Source: Halanaerobiaceae bacterium (GTDB taxonomy: Bacteria > Bacillota > Halanaerobiia > Halanaerobiales > Halarsenatibacteraceae). From it: 53,841 nucleotides of DNA. Every line of letters begins with the position of its first letter. Position 1 is the first letter of the stretch. The notes beneath the pieces were generated by a model that saw only the letters and a program-made list of their open reading frames with translations, ran no database searches and was not told the DNA's origin. Below, in pieces: positions 43,865 through 51,904 of this stretch. A program made the position numbers and the translations under genes. The stretch lies in NCBI GenBank assembly GCA_003553485.1, contig PWEJ01000151.1:1-53841 (forward strand), in the 5' to 3' direction.

Positions 43865-44746
43865 TTATTCCTCCCTCCTGTAACGGTGTAATATTATATC
43901 TGAAGCTAAATTAACTAAAAATGTCATAATAAATAGCACCAGACCAATGACAAATAAAGCATGATAATGCTCAGTATAATAGGGGACTTCTCCTAACTCT
44001 ATGGCAATTGTAGCTGTCATGGTCTGGACTGAACTGAAAAAGCTGCTGGGCATCCGGGGAGCATTGCCTGTAGCCATCAGCACAGCCATGGTCTCACCTA
44101 TGGCTCTACCCATCCCCAGCATAACTGCAGCAAAAATTCCTGACAGCGAAGCAGGTATGGTAACTCGAGTAAGGGTTTGCCAGCGATTCGCACCTAAGCC
44201 CAGTGAAGCTTTTCGATATTCCTCCGGCACAGAACTTAGAGCATCTTCTGATAAGCTTATTATTGTTGGTAGAGCCATAATAGCCAGAGCAATTGAACCA
44301 TTAATAGCGTTAAGTCCATGGGGTAAATTAAATGTTTGAGCAATTAAAGGACCAAATACCACAATACCCAAAAAACCAATTACTACTGAAGGTATGCTGG
44401 CCAGTATTTCCAGGGCCGGCTTGAGTATACTTCTCACTCTAATGCTGGCCACCTCAGAAAGGTAGGCAGCTGCAGCCACTCCTAAAGGAACAGCAATTAT
44501 CATTGAGCCAAAGGTCACCATTAAAGTGCTGATTATTTTGGCCAGGATACCATACTCATTATCACCGCCATAGGCAGTGGGATTCCAGCGAGCTGAAGTA
44601 AAAAACTCGCTAATTCCAATACTTCTAATAGCAGGCCAACTGTTGGTTAGAAGAATGAGAAAGATGCCCAACAGGATTAAGATAACAATAATCCCGTTGA
44701 GCAGGAAAAACTTTTCTATTAGATTGTCTCGTAATTTATAATTCAT
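43865..44746 (-). CDS. pstC: Phosphate ABC importer permease PstC
   Basis: 293 residues, six membrane segments, an N-terminal signal-like helix and the LSEDALSSVPEEYRKASLGLGANRW contact loop, followed by GRAIGETMAVLMATGN, the PstC counterpart of the PstA motif. Start ATG at 44746 with GCAGGAGG upstream. Partner of PstA. Confidence 0.96.
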   Translation of the reverse strand: MNYKLRDNLIEKFFLLNGIIVILILLGIFLILLTNSWPAIRSIGISEFFTSARWNPTAYGGDNEYGILAKIISTLMVTFGSMIIAVPLGVAAAAYLSEVASIRVRSILKPALEILASIPSVVIGFLGIVVFGPLIAQTFNLPHGLNAINGSIALAIMALPTIISLSEDALSSVPEEYRKASLGLGANRWQTLTRVTIPASLSGIFAAVMLGMGRAIGETMAVLMATGNAPRMPSSFFSSVQTMTATIAIELGEVPYYTEHYHALFVIGLVLFIMTFLVNLASDIILHRYRREE

Positions 44747-44783
44747 CTTAACTTGCCTCCTGCAATTTTTTCAGCAGTATTTT

Positions 44784-45674
44784 TTATTGTCCTAAATTTT
44801 CTCTATTAATTTCTTCAAATTCTTCTGTGATAGGATAAAAGCCTGAGTCTACTGCAATTTGCTGGCCTTCTTCACTTAAAACGAAGTCAATATATTCAGC
44901 TAAAACCCCCTGAGGTGTTCCGTCACTATAGTGATGAAGAGGCCTGGCCAGGGGATAAAGTCCTGCGGCTACATTATCAGGGTCAAGAGGGGTCACAAAG
45001 GGTTTTCCCTCCTCTAAAGCCACAGATATTAAATTCAACCCCTCAACAACTTCACCCTCAGTGACAGTATAGCCGACTCCCACATAACCAATTGCTGAAC
45101 TATCACTCTTTACACCTTCTACTATCTGGGCATTTCCATTCATACGCATTTTGTCATCAGAAAAATCAGCCTTTACTACATTTTCTCTAAAGTATACATA
45201 GGTCCCTGAGTTACTTTGACGTCCATATAAATTAATTTCCTGATTCTTACCTCCTACATCAGCCCAGTTAGTTATATCGCCTCGAAAAATATCACCTATT
45301 TCAGCCAGGGTCAACTCCTCTACAGGGTTGTCAGGATGAGTTATAACTGAAAGGGCATCAAGCGCAATTATAACTCTACTTGGTTCAACTCCTCTATCAT
45401 GAGCCTGGTCTAATTCATCTTCAGATATTAGCCGGGACACATTGGCAAGATCAATACTGCTATTGATAAGACCTGAAATACCAGTACCTGAACCTCCACC
45501 AGTAACTGAAATCATCACTTCTGGATTCTTATCCATATATGCCTCAGCAAAGTTGCCCACCAAATTTACCTGAGTGTCAGAACCTCTAATTTCAATTACA
45601 TTAGCCTCTACACCCCCTGATAAGAGCATACTGAAAAAGAGCGCTACCAACAAAACCAAAGAAACTTTCTTCAT
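44784..45674 (-). CDS. pstS: Phosphate-binding protein PstS
   Basis: 296 residues. Signal peptide of about 24 residues ending VEA-N with no lipobox Cys, so again soluble in a periplasm. The mature part starts IEIRGSDTQVNL and includes TGGGSGTGISGLINSSIDLANVSR and RQSNSGTYVYFRE, the phosphate-contact loops of the family. It is acidic, like other binding proteins here. First gene of the operon, 103 bp from the TTAACA boxes. Confidence 0.96.
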   Translation of the reverse strand: MKKVSLVLLVALFFSMLLSGGVEANVIEIRGSDTQVNLVGNFAEAYMDKNPEVMISVTGGGSGTGISGLINSSIDLANVSRLISEDELDQAHDRGVEPSRVIIALDALSVITHPDNPVEELTLAEIGDIFRGDITNWADVGGKNQEINLYGRQSNSGTYVYFRENVVKADFSDDKMRMNGNAQIVEGVKSDSSAIGYVGVGYTVTEGEVVEGLNLISVALEEGKPFVTPLDPDNVAAGLYPLARPLHHYSDGTPQGVLAEYIDFVLSEEGQQIAVDSGFYPITEEFEEINRENLGQ

Positions 45675-45776
45675 TATTATTCCTCCTCGTAGTATTAAAA
45701 AATTAGTGTGATGAGATTTTCTTGCTTGTTTCTATCTGTATCTTAACAGAGGAAGATTAATAAGGGCTGAAGTTAT

Positions 45777-45793
45777 TGTTAACATTATGTTAA
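45777..45793 (-). promoter_or_regulatory. Candidate PhoP-binding repeats (TTAACA x2, 11-bp period)
   Basis: Minus-strand TTAACA at 45793-45788 and 45782-45777, separated by 5 bases. Bacillus PhoP binds TTAACA-like repeats spaced about 11 bp. Two repeats are seen here; dimer binding sites commonly have four, so others may be degenerate. Confidence 0.65.
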
Positions 45794-45870
45794 AGAAATA
45801 GGGCTTTTTTCATAATCAGTTGGTGAAGTAGCTCTTATCTTCCAGGAAAACAAACTTTGGTTTTTAACTA

Positions 45871-45908
45871 AAAACCCCTGTCCTAAAGGTAAATAGGACA
45901 GGGGTTTT
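45871..45908. terminator. Bidirectional intrinsic terminator
   Basis: Perfect 14-bp stem AAAACCCCTGTCCT / AGGACAGGGGTTTT (45871-45884, 45895-45908) with a 10-nt loop. It mainly serves the YeiH-family gene read from the right and shields the pst unit. Confidence 0.9.
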
Positions 45909-46070
45909 CCTTCCCTTTGTTTTTATAATTTTAAGTTCCGAAGTAAAAAAATTGATGTCAGCAATAGTGATATTGAAAGACTAAAAATCTATCAGGAAAG
46001 TGGGTTAGATTGCCATGGTCTTAAAAACAGCGATTTTCTGGCAGATTTCTAGGTCATTAATAACAAGCCA

Positions 46071-47072
46071 TCAGATAAATAAAATCCGGCTGATTGACAG
46101 ACTCACCACAGCCATCAAAATTGCCACGGTAAAACCCAATAAAAAAGGTTTAAAACCTACTTTCTTTAAGTCCTGTAAATTAACTCCTAAACCTATCCCT
46201 GACAGAGCCAGCAAGATTAGAAATTGGGAAAGGTTATCAAAAACTGGCCCCAGAGCAACTGGAATTAAACCTGTGCTATTTAAGATAATTAAAAAAAGAA
46301 ATCCCAGGATAAAATTAGGGAAAATTTCTATTAGATTTATTTTTTCCTCTGTTTTGTTGGCTAAACTGTTACTATAAAAATAACCGATCAAAACAATTAT
46401 CGGAACCATTAAAATATTTCGGGATAATTTAATCATTGTGGCTATTCTTCCTGCTTCTTCGCTAAAGATAAAACCGGTAGCCACCACCTGAGAAGTATCA
46501 TTTACTGCTGTACCAGCCCAGGAGCCAAAAATAATATCCGATAGACCCAATCTTAAGCCAATAAAGGGAAATAAGAAAACTGCCAAAACACCAAAGAGGG
46601 TTACAATACTGACTGCCACAAAAATATCATTATCTTCAGCTTCAATCAGGGGAGCTGAAGTAATAATCGCTGTATTACCACAGATAGAAAGGCCAGCAGC
46701 TATTAAAATTTTCCTCTTGTTAGAAATATTTAAAACTCTCCCCAGTAAAAAGGTGGCCGCAAAGGCCAGACTTATAATCGTAATAATGATTAGAAGACCT
46801 TTAAAACCTACAGTAGCCAGCTGCTGTAAGCTTATGGTGCCTCCCAGCAGGACGATAGCTAACTTTAAAATCTTTTTTAAACCCAGGCCCACTCCGGGGT
46901 TAAATTCCTCTAAATCTAATTTTATAAAATTATTAATAATTACCCCAATTATAACAGCAATAAAAACACTGCCAATATAATCTGGCAACTGGCCTGCAAT
47001 TAATATAGATATTAAAGAAATTCCCAGCAATAATAAAAGCCCTGGAATATATTTACCTAACTTTGCAGTCAT
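46071..47072 (-). CDS. YeiH/UPF0324-family membrane protein
   Basis: 333 residues, about 10 membrane segments. Motifs of the family are GLGLKKILKLAIVLLGGTISL, GLSICGNTAIITSAPLI and GSWAGTAVNDTSQVVATG. The family is annotated as putative sulfate (or sulfonate) exporters on thin evidence, so transport of an anion is only a suggestion. A longer frame starts at 47087, but the ATG at 47072 has GGAGG 6 nt upstream. It stands alone between two terminators. Confidence 0.88.
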   Translation of the reverse strand: MTAKLGKYIPGLLLLLGISLISILIAGQLPDYIGSVFIAVIIGVIINNFIKLDLEEFNPGVGLGLKKILKLAIVLLGGTISLQQLATVGFKGLLIIITIISLAFAATFLLGRVLNISNKRKILIAAGLSICGNTAIITSAPLIEAEDNDIFVAVSIVTLFGVLAVFLFPFIGLRLGLSDIIFGSWAGTAVNDTSQVVATGFIFSEEAGRIATMIKLSRNILMVPIIVLIGYFYSNSLANKTEEKINLIEIFPNFILGFLFLIILNSTGLIPVALGPVFDNLSQFLILLALSGIGLGVNLQDLKKVGFKPFLLGFTVAILMAVVSLSISRILFI

Positions 47073-47157
47073 TTCAATCCTCCTCAATAATAAAAGTTTT
47101 CACTCTTATAACTATTATGGATAAAACTCATAAATCCTGCTCAATCAGGCTCAACAT

Positions 47158-47185
47158 AAAATAACCCCCGGCTCATTACCGGGGG
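47158..47185 (-). terminator. Terminator of the iron importer operon
   Basis: Stem CCCCCGG / CCGGGGG (47165-47171, 47179-47185), 7-nt loop, T-rich minus-strand tail. It lies 34 bases after the ATPase gene. Confidence 0.8.
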
Positions 47186-47218
47186 AAGTTATTCTGATTA
47201 TTCCAGCTGCCTTCCTTT

Positions 47219-48289
47219 TTACATTACTGGTTTACATTCTCCAATCATGGTTATAAAATGTGGCAGCAGTTTAAGAGAAACTTCATCACCTTCTGCTACT
47301 CTATATTTAGGATGAACATGGACCAGTAATTCTTTATTAATATTTTTATTTGTAAGCTCAATAATCAAATCCACTACCCCACCTTTATAAGCTATTTCTT
47401 TAATAACCCCTTTTATCGGACCATCCTCAACCAGCTCAAAGCCATCCGGACGGATAGAGATAATCACTTCCTCGCCTGGCTCTCTGCCATGCTGGTGGGG
47501 ATATTCAAAGGTCCCTAACTCAGTGATAATGTTCTCACCATCCGAACTTATGGTGCCATCCAATAAATTTGACTGGCCCACAAAGGAGGCTACAAAACAG
47601 GCTAAAGGAGATTCATAAACCTCCCGCGGACTTCCCTGTTGCACAATCTGGCCTCTATTCATGACCAGAATTTTATCCGAAATAGATAGAGCCTCTTCCT
47701 GGTCATGGGTGACAAAGACTGCCGGGGTTTCACTTTTTCGGAGAATATGAACTACCTCCCGCCGCATTTTCTCCCGTAAATTCATATCTAAATTGCTAAA
47801 GGGCTCATCAAGCAAAACCAGCAGGGGATCTGTAATTAAAGCCCGAGCTAGAGCAACCCGCTGCTGCTGACCTCCAGAGAGATCAGCCGGGTTTTTATCG
47901 ACCTGATTTTCTAATCCTACCAGTTCAATCATTTCCCGTACCTTATTTTCATTATTAGTCTCATTTTTGTTTTTTAAGCCAAAACTTATATTATCCCTAA
48001 CATTAAGATGGGGAAAGAGGGCATAATCTTGAAAAACCATTCCCACCCCTCGCTTCTCTGGCGGAATCCAGCAGTTTTCGCCTGCTACTTTTTTGCCCTG
48101 CAAAATTATTTGGCCTGAATCAGGGCGCTCTAGACCGGCAATTAGCCGCAGCAAGGTGGTTTTACCACAACCACTGGGACCAAGCAGAGTCAAAATTTCT
48201 CCTTCCTGCACTTCAAAGGAAACATCCTTAACTGCTGGTTCTGCAGCCTGAGCAAATGTTTTATTAATATCCTCTAATTTAACTAGCAT
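47219..48289 (-). CDS. ABC importer ATPase, iron(III)/FbpC-like
   Basis: 356 residues. Walker A GPSGCGKTTLLRL, signature [15 protein letters not shown], Walker B LVLLDEPFSNLD, switch THDQEEAL, and a TOBE-like C-terminal region (about 240-356). The N-terminal part is the CUT/POTA type. With the two-unit permease and the FbpA-like binding protein upstream, iron(III) is the best-supported substrate. The Fur-like box before the operon agrees. Thiamine or other oxyanions are less likely. Confidence 0.9.
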   Translation of the reverse strand: MLVKLEDINKTFAQAAEPAVKDVSFEVQEGEILTLLGPSGCGKTTLLRLIAGLERPDSGQIILQGKKVAGENCWIPPEKRGVGMVFQDYALFPHLNVRDNISFGLKNKNETNNENKVREMIELVGLENQVDKNPADLSGGQQQRVALARALITDPLLVLLDEPFSNLDMNLREKMRREVVHILRKSETPAVFVTHDQEEALSISDKILVMNRGQIVQQGSPREVYESPLACFVASFVGQSNLLDGTISSDGENIITELGTFEYPHQHGREPGEEVIISIRPDGFELVEDGPIKGVIKEIAYKGGVVDLIIELTNKNINKELLVHVHPKYRVAEGDEVSLKLLPHFITMIGECKPVM

Positions 48290-48367
48290 AATAATTCTCT
48301 CCTTTTATCGGGCAAGATATATTCCCTGGAACAATAATTGGCCTTGATAATTAAGCTAAAGACATCT

Positions 48368-49999
48368 TTAAATTTCTCTATCTTCCTGATAAAAAAGAAT
48401 CCCCAGAGAAAACAAAGAAACCAGCACCAGAAGTAGGGCCGGACCAGCTGCCCGGGTATAAAAGGCTTCTGTAGTGGCATTCCAGATCTCAGTGGTTAAA
48501 GAGCGAAAACCGGTGGGACCTAATAACATAGTAGCCGGCAGTTCTTTCATGGTTGTTAGAAAGATAAGGGCTGCTCCAGTTAAAATACCTGATTTGATTA
48601 ATGGAATAGTAACTGACCACAATATTTTAAATCTGGAAAAACCCATGGTTAAGCCGGCATCTTCCACATTGGGACTGATCTGCAATAAAGAACTGCGTAA
48701 AGTTCCCATAGCCTGGGGTAAAAATAAAATAACATAGGCAAAGATTAATAAGGGTAAAGTCTGATATAGAGGCAGGGCATAATTAGAGGCAAAGAAAACC
48801 AGAGACAGGGCTACTACTATTCCTGGTAAAGCATAACCAGCATAGGTTGCTTTTTCTAATAAACTGCTGAGTTTGCTTTTGTATTTAACTGATAATATAG
48901 CCACCGGTAGGGTAACAAAAATTCCCACCCCGGCAGCAATAGAGGAGGCATAAAAAGAGTTGAAAGCCGCTTCCCAGCGCAGCATAGCTGGCTCTCCCTG
49001 GAGCAAGCCCCGGATTAACCAATAGGCAGAAACCCCAACGGGAATAAACAGGGCTAAAGCTACTACCAAAAGGCAAAAAATCAGAGCAGGCACTTTTCCT
49101 TTGCCAAGCTTTACCCTCTTCATTCTACCTTTAACACCTCTATTGACGCTGTAATAGCGTGCTTTTCCTCTGGTCAACATTTCAATGCTGACAATTATGA
49201 TCGTCACCACTACCAATATCAAAGCTAAAACTGCTGAATAGGTGCGGTCAAAGGCACTGCGGTACTGCAAAAAGATAACCCTGGTAAAGGAATCAAACTG
49301 CAGCAAAGAGACGGCAGCAAAATCACTTAAAGTATATAAAGTTACCAATAGACCTCCTGAAGCAATAGCCGGACGGAGTTTAGGTAGCGTTACCTGCCAG
49401 AAAACCTGCCAGAGGGTTTTGCCTAAAGTGCGGGCTACTTCTTCCTGAGCTGGGTCCATTCCTTGCAAAGCTCCTCTTACCGATAATAAAACATAGGGGT
49501 AGGTCAGCAAACTCAATACCGCCCAGGCCCCAAAGAATCCGTAGATTTCTGGTTGGTAAGATATCTTTAAAGTATTAACAAAAAAATTATGGACTATACC
49601 TCCATAACCAAAGGCCGCTACAAAGGCAAAACCACCAACTAAAGTTGGAACTACCAGGGGAACCATGGTCAAGATAGACCAAAGTTTTCTGCCTGGAAGA
49701 TCAGTTCTCACCGTCAACCAGGCTAAAGGAACTGCAATAATAATGGTGGTAGCCGTTACAGCCCCGGCTAAACCTAAGGTATTGAGTAACACCTGTAAGG
49801 TGCGTTGCTGCAGTATTAAAGACCAGACGTCTTCAGCCCCTATGACCCGAATCAGCAAATAAAAAAGCGGTAATGACATAGCTAAAGCAATAAATATTAC
49901 CGGAATTAATATAAAGGGCGGGGCTACAAAGGGCCAACTTATCTGGCCCTCCTTTACCGCTTCAATTTTAGCTGATAGGTTTAAAAAACTAGCTTCCAT
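48368..49999 (-). CDS. ABC importer permease, FbpB-like (two fused transmembrane units)
   Basis: 543 residues with about 12 membrane segments. Two copies of the ATPase contact loop are seen: GMDPAQEEVARTLGKTLWQVFW, from about residue 188, and ISPNVEDAGLTMGFSRFKILW, from about 440. It is thus one protein carrying both permease halves, as in FbpB. It starts directly after the binding-protein stop (TAA-ATG), so it is coupled. Confidence 0.92.
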   Translation of the reverse strand: MEASFLNLSAKIEAVKEGQISWPFVAPPFILIPVIFIALAMSLPLFYLLIRVIGAEDVWSLILQQRTLQVLLNTLGLAGAVTATTIIIAVPLAWLTVRTDLPGRKLWSILTMVPLVVPTLVGGFAFVAAFGYGGIVHNFFVNTLKISYQPEIYGFFGAWAVLSLLTYPYVLLSVRGALQGMDPAQEEVARTLGKTLWQVFWQVTLPKLRPAIASGGLLVTLYTLSDFAAVSLLQFDSFTRVIFLQYRSAFDRTYSAVLALILVVVTIIIVSIEMLTRGKARYYSVNRGVKGRMKRVKLGKGKVPALIFCLLVVALALFIPVGVSAYWLIRGLLQGEPAMLRWEAAFNSFYASSIAAGVGIFVTLPVAILSVKYKSKLSSLLEKATYAGYALPGIVVALSLVFFASNYALPLYQTLPLLIFAYVILFLPQAMGTLRSSLLQISPNVEDAGLTMGFSRFKILWSVTIPLIKSGILTGAALIFLTTMKELPATMLLGPTGFRSLTTEIWNATTEAFYTRAAGPALLLVLVSLFSLGILFYQEDREI

Positions 50000-51034
50000 T
50001 TATAAAGCACCCACCTCTGTTAGCAATTCTAAAGTACCCTCTAAATCTTCAATATTAGTTAGATCTAAATCCGGAGCATCAATCTCCTCTAAAGGTTTCA
50101 ATAGAGAATTATCAACTTCAAGCTCTTTTATGGACGGATACTCATTGTTTTCCTGGACAAAATGCTGCTGAGCCTCTTCTGTGAGCATGAATTCAACAAA
50201 TTGCTTCACTCTATCATCATTTCTGGACACATCTAAAATGCCAATTCCAGCTATATTAATCATGGAACCGGCATCACCGGTAGTATAAATCTGTCTTACT
50301 GGAAAATCTTCTCCTTCTTCGGCAATAAATCTAAAGAGATAATAATGATTCACAAACCCAACGTCTGCTTCCCCTCGGCTAATTCCTTCTACTGTACTGG
50401 TATTATTGTGATATTCATAGGGATCATTATCCTTGATCTTAGTTAACCATTCTTTTGCCCTTTCCTCGCCTTCTAGAACTCGCAAAGCAGTCACAAAGGC
50501 CTGAAAGGAACCATTACTGGGAGCCCAGCCCAAACGGCCTTCCCATTCGGGCTCAGTAAAACCCCAGATATTATCAGGAAGCTCTTCTTCTTCAACTTTA
50601 TCAGTATTGTAAACAACTACTCTGGCTCTACCTGAAGTACCTAACCAGTAACCTTCAGGCGATTTTAATCTAGAATCGACCTGCTCTAAATATTTTTCAG
50701 AGATAGTCTGTAAACGGCCTTCTACGGCTAAAGCACCTAATGCTCCGGCATCCTGGGCAAAAAAGATATCGGCCGGGCTATTTTGGCCCTCTTCCAAAAT
50801 TGTGGCCGCCAGTTCAGCCGTATCTCCATAGCGGGCGTTTACCTTAACTCCTGTCTCTTCAGTGAATTTATCAAATAACGGCCCGATTAAATCTTCGGAG
50901 CGACCGGAATAAACTGTTATTTCATCTTCATTGCTGTCATTAAAAAAGCCCCAGAAAGCCTGACCGACACCTCCAATAAGCAAAATTACTACCAGAGCTA
51001 ATATTATAACTAATATATTATTTTTTTGGGACAT
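50000..51034 (-). CDS. ABC importer binding protein, FbpA-like (iron III)
   Basis: 344 residues. An N-terminal hydrophobic stretch (residues 6-27) acts as signal or anchor; no lipobox Cys. The mature region has YSGRSEDLIGPLFDKFTEE (near 41) and NHYYLFRF near 230, matching FbpA-type Fe(III) proteins, whose paired tyrosines hold the metal. Acidic overall. First gene of the three-gene importer behind a consensus promoter and a Fur-like site. Confidence 0.9.
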   Translation of the reverse strand: MSQKNNILVIILALVVILLIGGVGQAFWGFFNDSNEDEITVYSGRSEDLIGPLFDKFTEETGVKVNARYGDTAELAATILEEGQNSPADIFFAQDAGALGALAVEGRLQTISEKYLEQVDSRLKSPEGYWLGTSGRARVVVYNTDKVEEEELPDNIWGFTEPEWEGRLGWAPSNGSFQAFVTALRVLEGEERAKEWLTKIKDNDPYEYHNNTSTVEGISRGEADVGFVNHYYLFRFIAEEGEDFPVRQIYTTGDAGSMINIAGIGILDVSRNDDRVKQFVEFMLTEEAQQHFVQENNEYPSIKELEVDNSLLKPLEEIDAPDLDLTNIEDLEGTLELLTEVGAL

Positions 51035-51067
51035 TTTAAACCCTCTCCTTTAGCAGATAAATACATT

Positions 51068-51086
51068 GTAATTGAAAATCAATTTC
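51068..51086. promoter_or_regulatory. Fur-like operator in the iron importer leader
   Basis: 19-bp segment containing the palindrome AATTGA-AAA-TCAATT. It matches 12 of 19 positions of the classical Fur consensus and begins about 8 nt after the predicted start of transcription, where a bound repressor would block the polymerase. A moderate match. Confidence 0.5.
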
Positions 51087-51100
51087 ACTCAGCCATTTCT

Positions 51101-51129
51101 ATTATAGGGAAAAAAGCCTATAATGTCAA
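51101..51129 (-). promoter_or_regulatory. Consensus sigma-A promoter of the iron importer operon
   Basis: Minus-strand TTGACA (51129-51124), 17-bp spacer, TATAAT (51106-51101): full match to both consensus hexamers. Transcription should start near 51094. Confidence 0.85.
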
Positions 51130-51228
51130 GTTATTTAATAGGTTTTATTTGTTATTAACTCAGCCCCTAGAAATTTAAGTATAATAACTTCTAGGCCAAA
51201 TTTAACAAGATAATACTATTTAAATGTT

Positions 51229-51256
51229 TTGTTTGATATGTTATAGTGAATATAAT
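51229..51256 (+). promoter_or_regulatory. Candidate promoter of the barrel-protein gene
   Basis: TTGTTT (51229-51234), 16-bp spacer, TATAAT (51251-51256). The -35 is weak. Confidence 0.45.
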
Positions 51257-51300
51257 ACAAAAGCTTTAAGATTTAAAATTTTTTACTTGGGGGTATACTT

Positions 51301-51774
51301 ATGATTAAAAAAGGACTTATCGTAATACTGGTCTGTTTTTTGACTTTTTTCGCTGCCAGTTTTTCAACTCAAGCTCAGTCCCAACAGGGTGATATGGGGA
51401 TTGGAATTCAATCTTCCTATGCTTTTTGGGGGTCAGGGGGATTAAGTTTTATCTATGATATGAGGCCTGATGCCTCTGTGCAGGCTATCTTGGGTACCGG
51501 CGGGAGAGGCAGGAATACAATTGAAGGTAGATATCTTCACAGATTTCGCCAGGAAGCTTACTGGGATGGTTATGCCTTTGGTTCTGCTGGTATATATAGT
51601 GATAGTGATCTGGGCTTTCTCTGGGGAGGAGGAGTCGGCATTGAGTATGACCTCAGAGGCCTGGAAGCAACTTTTCCTCCAGTTTCAATAAATGCTGATG
51701 TGGGAGCAATGGCAAGGGATGGCCTGGAAGATTTTGACGTTCAACTTAGAACCGGTTTTCATTACCGCTTTTAA
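51301..51774 (+). CDS. Secreted protein, probable small outer-membrane beta-barrel
   Basis: 157 residues. Signal peptide of about 25 residues ending TQAQ. The mature part is rich in Gly, Tyr and Phe with alternating patterns (MGIGIQSSYAFWGSGGLSFIYD, AFGSAGIYSDSDLGFLWGG, VGIEYD) and ends in HYRF, with a terminal Phe as in outer-membrane proteins recognised by BamA. It would span roughly eight strands. No Cys. I cannot name a family. Its ATG follows GGGGGT with 6 nt spacing. Divergent from the iron importer and followed by a terminator. Confidence 0.7.
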   Translation: MIKKGLIVILVCFLTFFAASFSTQAQSQQGDMGIGIQSSYAFWGSGGLSFIYDMRPDASVQAILGTGGRGRNTIEGRYLHRFRQEAYWDGYAFGSAGIYSDSDLGFLWGGGVGIEYDLRGLEATFPPVSINADVGAMARDGLEDFDVQLRTGFHYRF

Positions 51775-51796
51775 CTAAATTTTATCTTTTTACAGC

Positions 51797-51830
51797 AAAA
51801 ACCCCCAGAGACTAATTCTGGGGGGTTTTT
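51797..51830. terminator. Bidirectional terminator between convergent genes
   Basis: Stem CCCCCAGA / TCTGGGGG (51802-51809, 51817-51824) flanked by A-run and T-run. It serves the barrel gene on the plus strand and the nitroreductase gene on the minus strand. Confidence 0.88.
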
Positions 51831-51904
51831 TATCTATAATCCAATTATATTAATTTTTTTATTCCAATAGAACTATAGCGCTTGTGCTTAAAAATTATTC
51901 CATA

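Larger units (their letters stand above)
45675..46070. other. Gap upstream of pstS: Pho boxes, terminator and a possible remnant
   Basis: 396 bases without a secure gene. It holds the pstS leader, TTAACA boxes (45777-45793), a bidirectional terminator (45871-45908), and a plus-strand open stretch of 36 codons (45942-46052) that ends in TAG, has no start codon and has a protein-like composition. Confidence 0.5.

Noticed and set aside
46015-46377. 120-codon plus-strand frame
   Set aside because: Antisense to the YeiH-family gene; its composition mirrors the membrane protein.
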